DNA of 64,000 nt. Source: Parahalioglobus pacificus. Its GTDB lineage: Bacteria; Pseudomonadota; Gammaproteobacteria; Pseudomonadales; Halieaceae. Under the pieces are notes generated by a model. It was not told the origin of the DNA. It did no database searches and saw nothing but the letters and a program-made list of their open reading frames with translations. The translations under genes and the position numbers were made by a program. The stretch is taken from the NCBI RefSeq assembly GCF_014652275.1, contig NZ_BMYM01000003.1, positions 219,250-283,249 on the forward strand. Reading direction: 5' to 3'. Positions 35,537 to 44,506 of this stretch are shown here, piece by piece (the first letter of the stretch is position 1; each line of letters begins with the position of its first letter).

Positions 35537-36364
35537 TCAGTCCTTGCCGTAGTAGTTTTCGTAAACGAAGTTTGTGGCTTCCACGAAACCAGGCACGCTG
35601 CCGCAGTCGAAGCGCCGACCCTGGAATTTGTAAGCCATCACGCAGCCCTTGCGCGCCTGTGTTTGCAGTGCATCGGTCAGTTGCACCTCGCCATTAGCAC
35701 CCGGCGGGGTATCACGAATGATGTCAAAAATATCCGGGGTCAGAATGTAGCGACCAATGATCGCCAGGTTCGAGGGCGCATCGGCGGCATCGGGCTTCTC
35801 GACCATCTCATCGACTCTATAGATGCCGTCCTTGAGGCTCTCACCGGCGATCACACCGTATTTGTGCACTTCGTCCACGGGGACTTCCTGGATCGCCACA
35901 ATTGAGCAACGAAACTGGTTATACAGCTCCGCCATTTGCGCCAATACGCCGGCACCGTCGTTCAGGCAGAGGTCGTCCGATAAAAGAACGCCGAAAGGCT
36001 CGTTACCAATGAGCGGTTCGCCGGTGAGAATGGCATGGCCCAGGCCCTTCATTTCACGCTGGCGCACCATGGTGAACACCCCCTGATCCAGTACATCGCG
36101 AATACTGTTCAGGTAGGTTTCCTTACCGGTGCCTGAGATCTGATGTTCCAATTCGTAAGAAATATCAAAGTGGTCGGCGATGGCACGTTTGCCGCGCCCG
36201 GTAACCAGCGCACAATTGCGCATGCCCGCCTCAATCGCTTCTTCAACGCCGTACTGCACCAGTGGCTTGTTCACCACCGGCAGCATCTCCTTGGGCATGC
36301 TCTTGGTGGCGGGGAGGAACCGGGTGCCATAACCGGCCACCGGGAACAGGCATTTCTTGATCAT
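35537..36364 (-). CDS. galU: UTP-glucose-1-phosphate uridylyltransferase
   Basis: 275 residues. The nucleotidyltransferase signature [20 protein letters not shown] is at the N-terminus, with [21 protein letters not shown] and [15 protein letters not shown] later. It makes UDP-glucose from UTP and glucose-1-P. It sits between manC (39 bp upstream) and the phosphohexomutase gene (4 bp downstream), all on one strand. Confidence 0.96.
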   Translation of the reverse strand: MIKKCLFPVAGYGTRFLPATKSMPKEMLPVVNKPLVQYGVEEAIEAGMRNCALVTGRGKRAIADHFDISYELEHQISGTGKETYLNSIRDVLDQGVFTMVRQREMKGLGHAILTGEPLIGNEPFGVLLSDDLCLNDGAGVLAQMAELYNQFRCSIVAIQEVPVDEVHKYGVIAGESLKDGIYRVDEMVEKPDAADAPSNLAIIGRYILTPDIFDIIRDTPPGANGEVQLTDALQTQARKGCVMAYKFQGRRFDCGSVPGFVEATNFVYENYYGKD

Positions 36365-36403
36365 TACGCGAACTCTCCTTCTCTCGCTGAGCGCGACTGC
36401 GCC

Positions 36404-37813
36404 TTAACTGCTGCGACCATAAACATCTTCAAAGCGAACGATGTCATCCTCGCCTAGATAGGTACCCGACTGCACCTCGATCAACTCCAACGGGATACGA
36501 CCCGGATTAGCCAGGCGGTGCTTGTGGCCCAAGGGAATATAGGTGGATTCGTCTTCGCCCAGCATGAACACCTTATCCTCGCAGGTCACCTCCGCTGTTC
36601 CGGCTACCACAATCCAGTGCTCAGCACGGTGATGGTGCATTTGCAGGGACAGGGTTTGACCCGGGTTAACGACTATGCGCTTGACCTGAAAGCGCTCAGA
36701 AACGATCAGAGATTCGTAGGAGCCCCAGGGACGGAACACGCGATGATGCAGAGACGCCTCGCTGCGCTCTTCGCGCTTCAGGCGATTAACAATCTTCTTT
36801 ACGTCCTGGACCCGGTCCCGGTCTGCGACCAACACGGCATCAGCAGTTTCCACGACAACTAAATCACTGACGCCTGCTGCCGCGACCAGCCTGGATTCAC
36901 TGCGAAAATAGCTGTTGGTGCTGTCTTCCAAAACAACGTCGCCCTTACTGACATTACCGCTGTCGTCACGCGCACCAACGTCCCACAGGGCCGACCATGC
37001 GCCCACATCGCTCCAGCCGCAGTCCAGTGAAACCACACCGCCCAGCGCGGTTTTCTCCATGACGGCATAGTCGATGCTGTCACTGGGGCAAGCTCGAAAT
37101 GCCGCAGCATCAGGTCGCACGAAATCCATATCCCGTACGGCTGTTGCCATGGCTGCACGACACTGCTCAGCCATAGCCGGCGCCTGAGCGTCCAATTCCT
37201 TCATATAGGTGGAGGCATTGAGCAGGAACATGCCGCTGTTCCACAGGTAGTCGCCGCTGGCAAGGTATGCCGCAGCCGTCTCAGCGTCGGGCTTCTCTAC
37301 AAATTGCTCCAAATCGAACAAATCGTCCGCCAGAGCCTCACCGCATTTTATGTAGCCGTAACCCGTCTCCGGCTGAGTGGGGACCACGCCGAAGGTCATC
37401 AAGCGGCCTGCCTGCGCCTGCGGCAGGGCCTTGGCCACTGCGGCAACAAATGCGTCAGGATCGGTGATCACATGATCCGCTGGCAGCACCAGCAAGACAG
37501 ACTCTGCGTCCGCCTCCAAAGCACGCAGCGCAGCCAGTGCGACCGCGGGGGCGGTATTCCTGCCCTCAGGCTCCAATATCAGGGCATCCGGATTCACGGC
37601 CATTTCGCGCAGCTGCTCCGCCACCATAAAGCGGTGCTCTTCATTGCAAACCACCACAGGCGCCGCCGCATCCAGACCCTGAGTGCGGGCTAGCGTGTCC
37701 TGCAACATAGAGGCCTCACTGGCCAGTGGCAGGAACTGCTTGGGGTGAGCCTCTCGTGAGACAGGCCAAAGCCGGCTGCCTACGCCACCAGAGAGGAGAA
37801 CAGGAATCAACAT
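36404..37813 (-). CDS. manC: Mannose-1-phosphate guanylyltransferase/mannose-6-phosphate isomerase
   Basis: 469 residues, the bifunctional AlgA/ManC type. The N-terminal GTP-transferase begins PVLLSGGVGSRLWPVSREAH and contains FVEKPDAETAAAYL. The C-terminal type II isomerase cupin carries HHHRAEHWIVVAGTAEV and HRLANPGRIPLELIEVQ. It makes GDP-mannose and interconverts fructose-6-P and mannose-6-P. First gene of the manC-galU-phosphohexomutase operon, divergent from fabA across 238 bp. No glycosyltransferases are nearby, so the polysaccharide served is unknown. Confidence 0.96.
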   Translation of the reverse strand: MLIPVLLSGGVGSRLWPVSREAHPKQFLPLASEASMLQDTLARTQGLDAAAPVVVCNEEHRFMVAEQLREMAVNPDALILEPEGRNTAPAVALAALRALEADAESVLLVLPADHVITDPDAFVAAVAKALPQAQAGRLMTFGVVPTQPETGYGYIKCGEALADDLFDLEQFVEKPDAETAAAYLASGDYLWNSGMFLLNASTYMKELDAQAPAMAEQCRAAMATAVRDMDFVRPDAAAFRACPSDSIDYAVMEKTALGGVVSLDCGWSDVGAWSALWDVGARDDSGNVSKGDVVLEDSTNSYFRSESRLVAAAGVSDLVVVETADAVLVADRDRVQDVKKIVNRLKREERSEASLHHRVFRPWGSYESLIVSERFQVKRIVVNPGQTLSLQMHHHRAEHWIVVAGTAEVTCEDKVFMLGEDESTYIPLGHKHRLANPGRIPLELIEVQSGTYLGEDDIVRFEDVYGRSS

Positions 37814-38051
37814 ATGGGGTCCTTGCTACGGAAAACTGCGGGGTGGGTGCCATCCGAACGGCCATTATTGCCACCTAATAACGCGCTGTACCCATGTTAA
37901 ACAAGGCGTTCCCGAATGGCCAGCCACCCACGAAACAGGCTGGACTTGTCACCCACAGGCATTAGAATGGCAGCGCTTACAGCCCCATCAACTGATGCGC
38001 CTTCACCGCCTGCGACTGTTTTGAGCAATGCGGGCGACAACTGGAAAATCC

Positions 38052-38567
38052 ATGACACAACAAAGCTCATATACCAAGGAAGAATTGGTTGCCTGCGGCC
38101 ACGGCGATCTGTTCGGCCCGGGTAACGCCCAACTCCCCACCGACAACATGCTGATGTTGGATCGTATCGGTCATATTAGCTCTGAAGGCGGAGAGTATGG
38201 GATGGGAGAGATTGTTGCCGAGCTGGATATCCATCCGGACCTCTGGTTCTTCCAGTGCCACTTCCCCGGCGACCCCGTTATGCCCGGATGCCTTGGCCTC
38301 GATGCCATGTGGCAATTGGTGGGCTTCTTCCTCGGCTGGCGGGGTAACCCCGGACGCGGCCGCGCGCTGGGGTCTGGCGAAGTCAAATTCACGGGCCAGA
38401 TTCTGCCATCAGCCACCAAAGTGGAATACCGCATTAACATGAAGCGGGTTATCGAACGCAAGCTGGTCATGGGAATTGCCGATGGCTCTGTTTCGGTGGA
38501 CGGTCGCGAGATCTACACCGCCAAAGACTTGCGCGTGGGCTTGTTCACTTCAACGGAGAGTTTCTAG
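38052..38567 (+). CDS. fabA: 3-hydroxydecanoyl-ACP dehydratase/isomerase
   Basis: 171 residues (E. coli 172). The catalytic pair falls exactly where expected: H70 in [13 protein letters not shown] and D84 in LGLDAMW. It dehydrates 3-hydroxydecanoyl-ACP and isomerises the trans-2 to cis-3 product, the entry to unsaturated fatty acids. The ATG at 38052 gives the family N-terminus [12 protein letters not shown]; an in-frame ATG at 38028 adds eight unlikely residues. TAGAAT at 37963-37968 is a candidate -10 with a weak -35. It is followed by fabB after four bases. Confidence 0.97.
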   Translation: MTQQSSYTKEELVACGHGDLFGPGNAQLPTDNMLMLDRIGHISSEGGEYGMGEIVAELDIHPDLWFFQCHFPGDPVMPGCLGLDAMWQLVGFFLGWRGNPGRGRALGSGEVKFTGQILPSATKVEYRINMKRVIERKLVMGIADGSVSVDGREIYTAKDLRVGLFTSTESF

Positions 38568-38571
38568 GGCA

Positions 38572-39798
38572 ATGACGAAGCGGGTTGTTATCACCGGGTT
38601 GGGCGTCGTTTCCTGCCTGGGCAACGATGCCAAGGCGGTCACCGAATCGCTGTTTCACGGCACTTCGGGTATCAGCACTCGGCAAGAGCAAATCGACATT
38701 GGCATGCGCTCTCATGTAGCCGGCGCACCGGATATCGATATTCCCTCGCTCATTGATCGCAAACAGCTGCGTTTCATGGGCGATGCGGCAGCTTATGCCT
38801 ACATCTCAATGCAGCAGGCTATCGACGACGCTGGGCTGACTGAAGATCAGGTTTCCAACGTTCGCACAGGCATCATCGCCGGCTCCGGCGGGGCATCCTC
38901 TGCCAGCCAAACCGAAGCTGCTGATATTCTCCGTGACCGTGGCCTGCGGCGCGTAGGTCCCTATCGCGTCACCCAGACGATGGGCAGCACCGTGTCTGCC
39001 TGCCTGGCCACCCCTTTCAAAATCAAGGGTGTGAACTACTCCATCTCCTCTGCGTGTTCTACCAGTGCACATTGCATCGGCAATGCGATGGAGCAAATCC
39101 AGATGGGCAAGCAGGATGTGGTGTTCGCCGGCGGCGGCGAGGAACTCCACTGGACCTTAAGCAGTCTGTTCGATGCGATGGGGGCACTGTCCACCAAGTA
39201 CAACGAAACACCCGAGCGGGCATCACGCGCCTACGACGCTGACCGGGATGGCTTTGTTATTGCCGGTGGTGGCGGCATGTTGGTGCTGGAATCACTGGAG
39301 CACGCACAAGCACGAGGCGCCAAGATTTACGCTGAAGTGGTGGGCTACGGCGCCACTTCAGACGGCTATGACATGGTTGCGCCCTCGGGCGAAGGCGCCG
39401 TGCGCTGTATGCAGCAGGCACTGGCCACTGTGGAAGGCCCGATTGACTACATCAATGCTCACGGCACCAGTACACCGGCGGGTGATATTCAGGAGCTCAA
39501 GGCCGTACGTACTGCCTACAGCGATCAGGATCACATTCCTGTCATTGGCTCGACCAAGTCACTCTCTGGCCATTCACTGGGGGCTGCGGGTGTACAGGAG
39601 GCAATCTACGCATTGCTAATGCAGCAGAACAACTTTATCGCTGCCTCCGCCAATATCGAGACCTTGGATCCCGAGGCTGAGGGCCTACCCATCGCTACCG
39701 AACGGCACGACAACGTGGATTTGCAGCGAGTCATGTCTAACAGCTTCGGTTTTGGCGGCACCAACGCGTCGCTGGTGTTCCAGAAGTTCACCGACTGA
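38572..39798 (+). CDS. fabB: 3-oxoacyl-ACP synthase I
   Basis: 408 residues, the KAS I condensing enzyme that extends cis-3-decenoyl-ACP. The active-site Cys is C162 in [11 protein letters not shown], the two histidines are in NAHGTSTP and [11 protein letters not shown], and the C-terminal [14 protein letters not shown] is typical. The frame stays open upstream into fabA, but the ATG at 38572 matches the family start [11 protein letters not shown]. The fabAB operon is the classical anaerobic-type unsaturated fatty acid pathway of gammaproteobacteria. Confidence 0.97.
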   Translation: MTKRVVITGLGVVSCLGNDAKAVTESLFHGTSGISTRQEQIDIGMRSHVAGAPDIDIPSLIDRKQLRFMGDAAAYAYISMQQAIDDAGLTEDQVSNVRTGIIAGSGGASSASQTEAADILRDRGLRRVGPYRVTQTMGSTVSACLATPFKIKGVNYSISSACSTSAHCIGNAMEQIQMGKQDVVFAGGGEELHWTLSSLFDAMGALSTKYNETPERASRAYDADRDGFVIAGGGGMLVLESLEHAQARGAKIYAEVVGYGATSDGYDMVAPSGEGAVRCMQQALATVEGPIDYINAHGTSTPAGDIQELKAVRTAYSDQDHIPVIGSTKSLSGHSLGAAGVQEAIYALLMQQNNFIAASANIETLDPEAEGLPIATERHDNVDLQRVMSNSFGFGGTNASLVFQKFTD

Positions 39799-39814
39799 GC
39801 GGCACGCTCACCTG

Positions 39815-39844
39815 TCCTGTCTGGCGGTGGTTAGCCAGACAGGA
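39815..39844. terminator. Bidirectional hairpin between fabB and moeA stops
   Basis: An 11-bp perfect stem (TCCTGTCTGGC with GCCAGACAGGA) and 8-base loop. It includes the moeA stop codon and lies 16 bp after the fabB stop. No T-run, but its position between convergent genes suggests a shared transcription end. Confidence 0.5.
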
Positions 39845-41033
39845 GATCCAGCAAAAATACCTCCACCGTATCGCCGGGCGAAACCGTCATTCCGGGTGGG
39901 ATGACGGCGAGTACATTGGATCGGCTGACGGCGCTTAACACACCGGAGCTTTGGTTCTCGCCCACACTGACACGCATCACCTCCCCATCAATCGATAGAA
40001 TTGCTCGCAGATATTCCTGACGGGTGCCGACCCGGGTTATCGAAAAATCAGCGCGAGCGCGAACGGATGGCGGCTCTATTTCAGCACACCCCTGACGCTT
40101 GAGCAGGTAGGGCCGCGCAATCAGACAGAAGGTCACAAAAACGGAACTGGGATTGCCGGGCAGCCCGATAAAGGGCGTGCCCTGCACATGACCGAAGGCG
40201 AGAGGTTTGCCGGGCTTTATAGCCAGCTTCCACAGTCCCAACTCACCCAGCGACCGCACGGCGTCCTTGACGTGATCTTCTTCACCCACCGATACGCCAC
40301 CGCTGGTTATAACAACATCGGCAGAGGCCGCTGCGCGAGACAGAGCCTCTCGCGTACCGGCCGCATCGTCATCGACGATGCCACCATCGATAACTTCCAT
40401 GCCCAACCCCTGCAGCAAACCCTGCAAGGTGTAGCGATTGGAGTTATAGAGTTTGCCGGGGGACAGTGGCTGGCCCGGTTCCAGCAGTTCATCACCCGTG
40501 GAAAGAATGGCCACACGCAAAGGCCGGTACACACGCACAGTGGCAACGCCCACAGATGCTAGCATGCCCAGATCCTGCGGCCGCAGACGCCTGCCTGGCG
40601 CCAGTAGTTGTTCGCCGGCCTGGATATCCTGACCCGCGCGACGGATGTGCTGGCCCTCACGCACATCAGCAGTGATGGTGATCACACCCTCATTGAGTAC
40701 ACAGTCTTCCTGCATCGCCACGGCATCGGCCCCCTCTGGCACCGTGGCCCCGGTAAAAATACGCGCGGCTGTCCCAGGCGTGAGCGGCTCGGGCACCGCG
40801 CCGGCGGCTATGCGTTGGGAGACTGCCAGTGCCTGACCGGCATCCTTGGCGCGCAGGGCGTACCCATCCATGGCACTGTTGTCTTCGCCAGGCACCGCAA
40901 TGTCGGAAGTGACCGGCGCGGCCAATACCCGACCCAATGCCTCCTGCAGGCGCACACTTTCAACCACGTCCATGGGCTGGGCGCGCTCCAGAATATGGTC
41001 CAGAGCGTCAGCCAGAGGGGTTAGCTTTTTCAT
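39831..41033 (-). CDS. moeA: Molybdopterin molybdotransferase
   Basis: 400 residues with the MoeA order of domains: PGEDNSAMDGYA near the N-terminus, then the MPT-binding MoCF domain with STGDELLEPG, TSGGVSVGEEDH and GLPGNPSSVFVTF, and a C-terminal beta-barrel. It inserts molybdate into adenylylated molybdopterin. It is the last gene of an epimerase-moaB-moeA string and converges on fabB. Confidence 0.96.
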   Translation of the reverse strand: MKKLTPLADALDHILERAQPMDVVESVRLQEALGRVLAAPVTSDIAVPGEDNSAMDGYALRAKDAGQALAVSQRIAAGAVPEPLTPGTAARIFTGATVPEGADAVAMQEDCVLNEGVITITADVREGQHIRRAGQDIQAGEQLLAPGRRLRPQDLGMLASVGVATVRVYRPLRVAILSTGDELLEPGQPLSPGKLYNSNRYTLQGLLQGLGMEVIDGGIVDDDAAGTREALSRAAASADVVITSGGVSVGEEDHVKDAVRSLGELGLWKLAIKPGKPLAFGHVQGTPFIGLPGNPSSVFVTFCLIARPYLLKRQGCAEIEPPSVRARADFSITRVGTRQEYLRAILSIDGEVMRVSVGENQSSGVLSAVSRSNVLAVIPPGMTVSPGDTVEVFLLDLLSG

Positions 41034-41064
41034 ATCGCGCGCCGGGTGTTGTCCTTATCAGCGG

Positions 41065-41595
41065 CTATGCCGAGCCTGCCCTAGCGTTCAGTACCCCAAC
41101 GAAATTACAAGGGCGATGAGCACTGTCCAGCTGCTCGGCGATGATGCCGTTCCACGCAGTGCGGCAGGCACCCGTCGAACCGGGCATGCAAAAGATGACG
41201 GTGTTGTTAGCGAAACCGGCCAGGGCCCTGGACTGAATCGTGGAAGACCCAATTTCATCAAACGACAGCGCTCTGAAGACCTCACCAAAGCCTTCAATCT
41301 GCTTGTCGAAGAGAGGCGCAGCTGCTTCAGGTGTCGAGTCGCGGCCCGAGAACCCGGTACCACCCGTCACCAGCACCGCATGCACGCTGTCATCTGCGAT
41401 CCACTGGGAGAGCGCCGCCCTGATCCGGTAGATATCATCAATCACAATCAAGCGCTGTGCGACGCTGTGACCTGCTGCCGCCAAGGCTTCAGCAAGAAAA
41501 TCACCCGACGTATCGTTAGCTGCGGTGCGGGTATCTGAAACCGTGAGCACTGCGACGTTCAGGCCCAATGAAACACCGTCTGTGGCTTTAGCCAT
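41065..41595 (-). CDS. moaB: Molybdenum cofactor biosynthesis protein B
   Basis: 176 residues of the MoaB/MogA fold with VSDTRTAANDTSGDFL, TGGTGFSGRDSTPEA (MPT-binding loop) and CMPGSTGACRTAWNGII. MoaB/Mog proteins adenylylate molybdopterin before molybdate insertion by MoeA; the E. coli MoaB role itself is less certain. It starts two bases after the epimerase-like gene and is followed by moeA after 31 bp. Confidence 0.93.
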   Translation of the reverse strand: MAKATDGVSLGLNVAVLTVSDTRTAANDTSGDFLAEALAAAGHSVAQRLIVIDDIYRIRAALSQWIADDSVHAVLVTGGTGFSGRDSTPEAAAPLFDKQIEGFGEVFRALSFDEIGSSTIQSRALAGFANNTVIFCMPGSTGACRTAWNGIIAEQLDSAHRPCNFVGVLNARAGSA

Positions 41596-41597
41596 AA

Positions 41598-42476
41598 CTA
41601 TTCTTCCTCTTGTTGCCGCGCAATGTCGTAATGTGCGCGCACAGCCGCGCTGACGAAACCGCGCCAGGGCACCTGCTTAATCGCGAAATGATTGCGCAAA
41701 CGACTGCAGTCCAGCACGCGATGGATAACCGGTGCTTCGTCCGGTGCCAGCGCCAAACGAACGGACTCAGCGTCATAGCCCCAGTACTGCGAGGCAGCCG
41801 CCAATACAACCTCAGCAAACTCATAGCAGTTGGTCGGGTCCGAGCTGCAGTAATGGAAATTGCCCCAATTTTCAGCGCCTGCACTGACCTGGTCCAGCAT
41901 ACCGGCCATCACGCGGGCCGCTTCCCCGGACTCAACGGGGCAACCTATGCGGGTGCCGGGCAAAGCGATATCGCCACCCTCAGCGAAATGCGCCAGGAAT
42001 TGGGTCAAGGCATTGTCGCCGTGGTGGGAGAACACCTGTCCGAGACGCAGCACCAAATGGGAATCACAGGCTTGCCGGATGCTCGATTCTGCGTCTCGCA
42101 GGAGGGTGCCCGCTTCATCAGCCGCATCTGGCTCATCGACTTCCCGGTAAAGTCGCTCCTGCCAACCTGAGAAAACGCGGTCGCTGGAAACAAAAAAGTA
42201 GATGATGTCACCGCGCGAACAGGCCTTGGCTAACCAATGGCTGCGATCACTGTCATGATCACGAAGTTGGGCGCCTGCGTCGTTTGCCGCATGGAAGCGT
42301 AGATCGAGGATGGCATCGGGTTCCGCTCGGCGAACCGCTTTCTTAGCCTGACGTTCGCTTTTCCAGCGACTGGCAGTAAAGCTCAGTGCTTCCACCTCAT
42401 GACGCCCCCAGCGTAGCAAATGAGACTGTAGTGCTTGTCCCAATGCACAATCGACACCCAGCAAAAGTACCCGCAT
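41598..42476 (-). CDS. Sugar nucleotide-binding (RmlD/NAD-dependent epimerase-like) protein
   Basis: 292 residues with an extended-SDR/RmlD-like Rossmann start (MRVLLLGVDCALGQALQSHLL), ILDLRFHAAND near residue 60, and YFFVSSDRVFSGWQERLYREVDEPDA, which resembles the RmlD active-site region. The canonical YxxxK of RmlD (YGxTK) is not obvious, so it may bind but not reduce a nucleotide-sugar. It lies 50 bp after ssb and two bases before moaB. Its link to molybdenum cofactor genes is positional only. Confidence 0.7.
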   Translation of the reverse strand: MRVLLLGVDCALGQALQSHLLRWGRHEVEALSFTASRWKSERQAKKAVRRAEPDAILDLRFHAANDAGAQLRDHDSDRSHWLAKACSRGDIIYFFVSSDRVFSGWQERLYREVDEPDAADEAGTLLRDAESSIRQACDSHLVLRLGQVFSHHGDNALTQFLAHFAEGGDIALPGTRIGCPVESGEAARVMAGMLDQVSAGAENWGNFHYCSSDPTNCYEFAEVVLAAASQYWGYDAESVRLALAPDEAPVIHRVLDCSRLRNHFAIKQVPWRGFVSAAVRAHYDIARQQEEE

Positions 42477-42526
42477 TCAGTTATGCCGCTGCGTTGAGGG
42501 GGTTCCACATTCCCGGGTGCCCGAAA

Positions 42527-43042
42527 TCAGAACGGAATATCGTCATCAACTGGAAAATCAGAAGGTGGGGCAGCAGGTGCCTGCTGCTGTGGCGCGGGAG
42601 CTGAACGCTGGGGTTGCTGCGCGGGCGCGTCGTACCCGCCCTGAGCAGGCCCCCGCCCGTAGTTATCGCCACCCATTGCGCCGCCAGCGCCATCCATCGC
42701 GCCGCGACTATCAAGCATCTGCATTTCACCGGCCACTATCTCTGTGGTGTAACGGTCCTGGCCGGACTGGTCTTGCCATTTACGGGTGCGCAGGGCGCCT
42801 TCGACATACACCTTGGAACCCTTGCGCAGGTACTCACCAGCGATTTCCGCGAGACGATTAAAAAACACAATACGGTGCCACTCGGTCCGTTCCTGTGGCT
42901 GACCGGTCTGCTTGTCTTTCCAGGTTTCGGAGGTGGCCAGTGAAATGTTGGTGACGGCTGAGCCAGACTGCGTATAGCGCGTCTCCGGGTCATTACCCAG
43001 ATTGCCCACCAGAATGACTTTATTGATTCCCCTTGATGCCAT
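42527..43042 (-). CDS. ssb: Single-stranded DNA-binding protein
   Basis: 171 residues: N-terminal OB fold ([21 protein letters not shown] in part; [27 protein letters not shown]), a flexible Gly/Gln/Pro-rich linker and the acidic tip DDDIPF that binds repair and replication partners. TATAAT at 43075-43080 (minus strand) is a possible -10 with a poor -35. Its place beside an MFS gene and uvrA matches the Pseudomonas order. Confidence 0.97.
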   Translation of the reverse strand: MASRGINKVILVGNLGNDPETRYTQSGSAVTNISLATSETWKDKQTGQPQERTEWHRIVFFNRLAEIAGEYLRKGSKVYVEGALRTRKWQDQSGQDRYTTEIVAGEMQMLDSRGAMDGAGGAMGGDNYGRGPAQGGYDAPAQQPQRSAPAPQQQAPAAPPSDFPVDDDIPF

Positions 43043-43146
43043 TTTGGCCCCCTGAAACGCGTTGCAAAGCAGTGATTATAGAAACCACGACTATAGCAAT
43101 CCGCTCATGCGTTTGCACCAGAGGGAGAGGCTTTAAGCGCTCTGAA

Positions 43147-44349
43147 TCAGGCAGTTTCAGCCCTATTGGCGCCAGGCACAGGCTCGAGACGGACCAACAG
43201 CGCCAGCCATAGGAGGCCCGGCAGCACACAGGCGATGGCGAGGCCCACAGGACCACCCACCGACAGAGCTGCACCGCCTGCCACACCGCCGAAAAAGGCG
43301 CCAAGGAACTGGCTGGTGGAAAAAGCGCCCATCGCCGTACCTTTGAGCGAAGGCTGCGCTTGCTTGCTCACCAGCGACGGCAGGGTGGCTTCCAGGTAAT
43401 TGAAAGCAGCGAAAAAGGCGACCAGTGCCACCCAGTAAACAAGCATTCCTCCACCCAACACCAGGGCGGCGACTGACACAAGCAGCAGGCTGATTGCGAT
43501 GGCCATTGCCAGGCGTAATCGCCCGTAGCGCTCACCCAGGCGCATAAGAGGCAGTAGACCCAGCACCGACAGGAATAGCACAGGGAGGTATACCTGCCAA
43601 TGGGCATCGCGCGGGATAGCAAGCTCGGCTTCCATCGCAGCCGGCACCACCAGGAAGCTGGCCATCAGCACGTAGTGCAGACAAAAGACCCCAAAATAGA
43701 TGGGGGCCAGCGCGGGCGACGCGAACATTGCCAGCACCTGTCCTCGCTGCACGGTCTGGGGCACCTGAACGGCTGCGGGTGGCTTGGGCACCATAAACAC
43801 AACAACAGCGACCCCGATCAAAGCCAGCCCCGCTGTCACTGAAAAGACCAGCGACAAGCCGCCGGCGGCCGCCAGCAGCGGTCCAATAACGAGTGCAATC
43901 GCAAAAGAGGCGCCGATACAGGCACCGATGATGGCCATGGCTTTCGTGCGCTGTTCTTCGGAAGTCAGGTCCGCGGCCAGCGCCATAACGGTGCCAGCGA
44001 TGGCACCCGCGCCCTGCATAAACCGACCAATGACAATTCCCGTGAGTGAATCTGCAACTGCCGCAATCAGACTACCCAACGCGAAGAGCAGCAACCCAGC
44101 AACGATCACCGGCTTGCGACCCACGCGGTCAGACAACCAGCCCAGCGGTATCTGCAGTGCGGCCTGGGTCAGTCCGTAGGCACCCAGCGCCAATCCGATA
44201 GCCATCGGCGTCGCACCGGGTATATCGGTAGCGTACAGGGCCAGCAGGGGCAGAACCATAAACAGGCCCAGCATGCGAAAGCTGTACAGCAGGGCAAGCG
44301 AGAGCACGGCTCTGCGCTCACCGCGAGACATGGGATTACGGGTAATCAC
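43147..44349 (-). CDS. MFS transporter of the ssb-uvrA intergenic type
   Basis: 400 residues with about 12 membrane segments, motif GWLSDRVGRKPVIVAGL in loop 2-3 and GRFMQGAGAIAGTVMAL. This carrier is regularly found between ssb and uvrA in Pseudomonas and relatives; its substrate is not known. The frame begins with GTG at 44349; an ATG at 44331 is an alternative six codons later, and neither has a clear Shine-Dalgarno. It lies 104 bp upstream of ssb on the same strand and is divergent from uvrA. Confidence 0.88.
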   Translation of the reverse strand: MITRNPMSRGERRAVLSLALLYSFRMLGLFMVLPLLALYATDIPGATPMAIGLALGAYGLTQAALQIPLGWLSDRVGRKPVIVAGLLLFALGSLIAAVADSLTGIVIGRFMQGAGAIAGTVMALAADLTSEEQRTKAMAIIGACIGASFAIALVIGPLLAAAGGLSLVFSVTAGLALIGVAVVVFMVPKPPAAVQVPQTVQRGQVLAMFASPALAPIYFGVFCLHYVLMASFLVVPAAMEAELAIPRDAHWQVYLPVLFLSVLGLLPLMRLGERYGRLRLAMAIAISLLLVSVAALVLGGGMLVYWVALVAFFAAFNYLEATLPSLVSKQAQPSLKGTAMGAFSTSQFLGAFFGGVAGGAALSVGGPVGLAIACVLPGLLWLALLVRLEPVPGANRAETA

Positions 44350-44442
44350 GGATAACTCAAGAGTTGATTGGTGCTAGTTTACCAGTAAGGAAACACCACA
44401 GCATCTGCCCGGCGCCTGACCACGTATTTATTTGCAGCGGCT

Positions 44443-44472
44443 TTGCCTGCTCATCAGGCGAGGCTCTATACT
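44443..44472 (+). promoter_or_regulatory. Promoter of uvrA
   Basis: TTGCCT, 18-bp spacer, TATACT, giving a leader of about 28 nt. No clear LexA box (CTGT-N8-ACAG) was found in the 157-bp divergent region, unlike E. coli uvrA. Confidence 0.6.
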
Positions 44473-44506
44473 GGGACGTTTACTTTCAGGACACCTCGAT
44501 TCAGTA

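Noticed and set aside
44350..44506. LexA/SOS box before uvrA
   Set aside because: The nearest CTG/CAG pair (from 44471) has the wrong spacing; no CTGT-N8-ACAG site is present.
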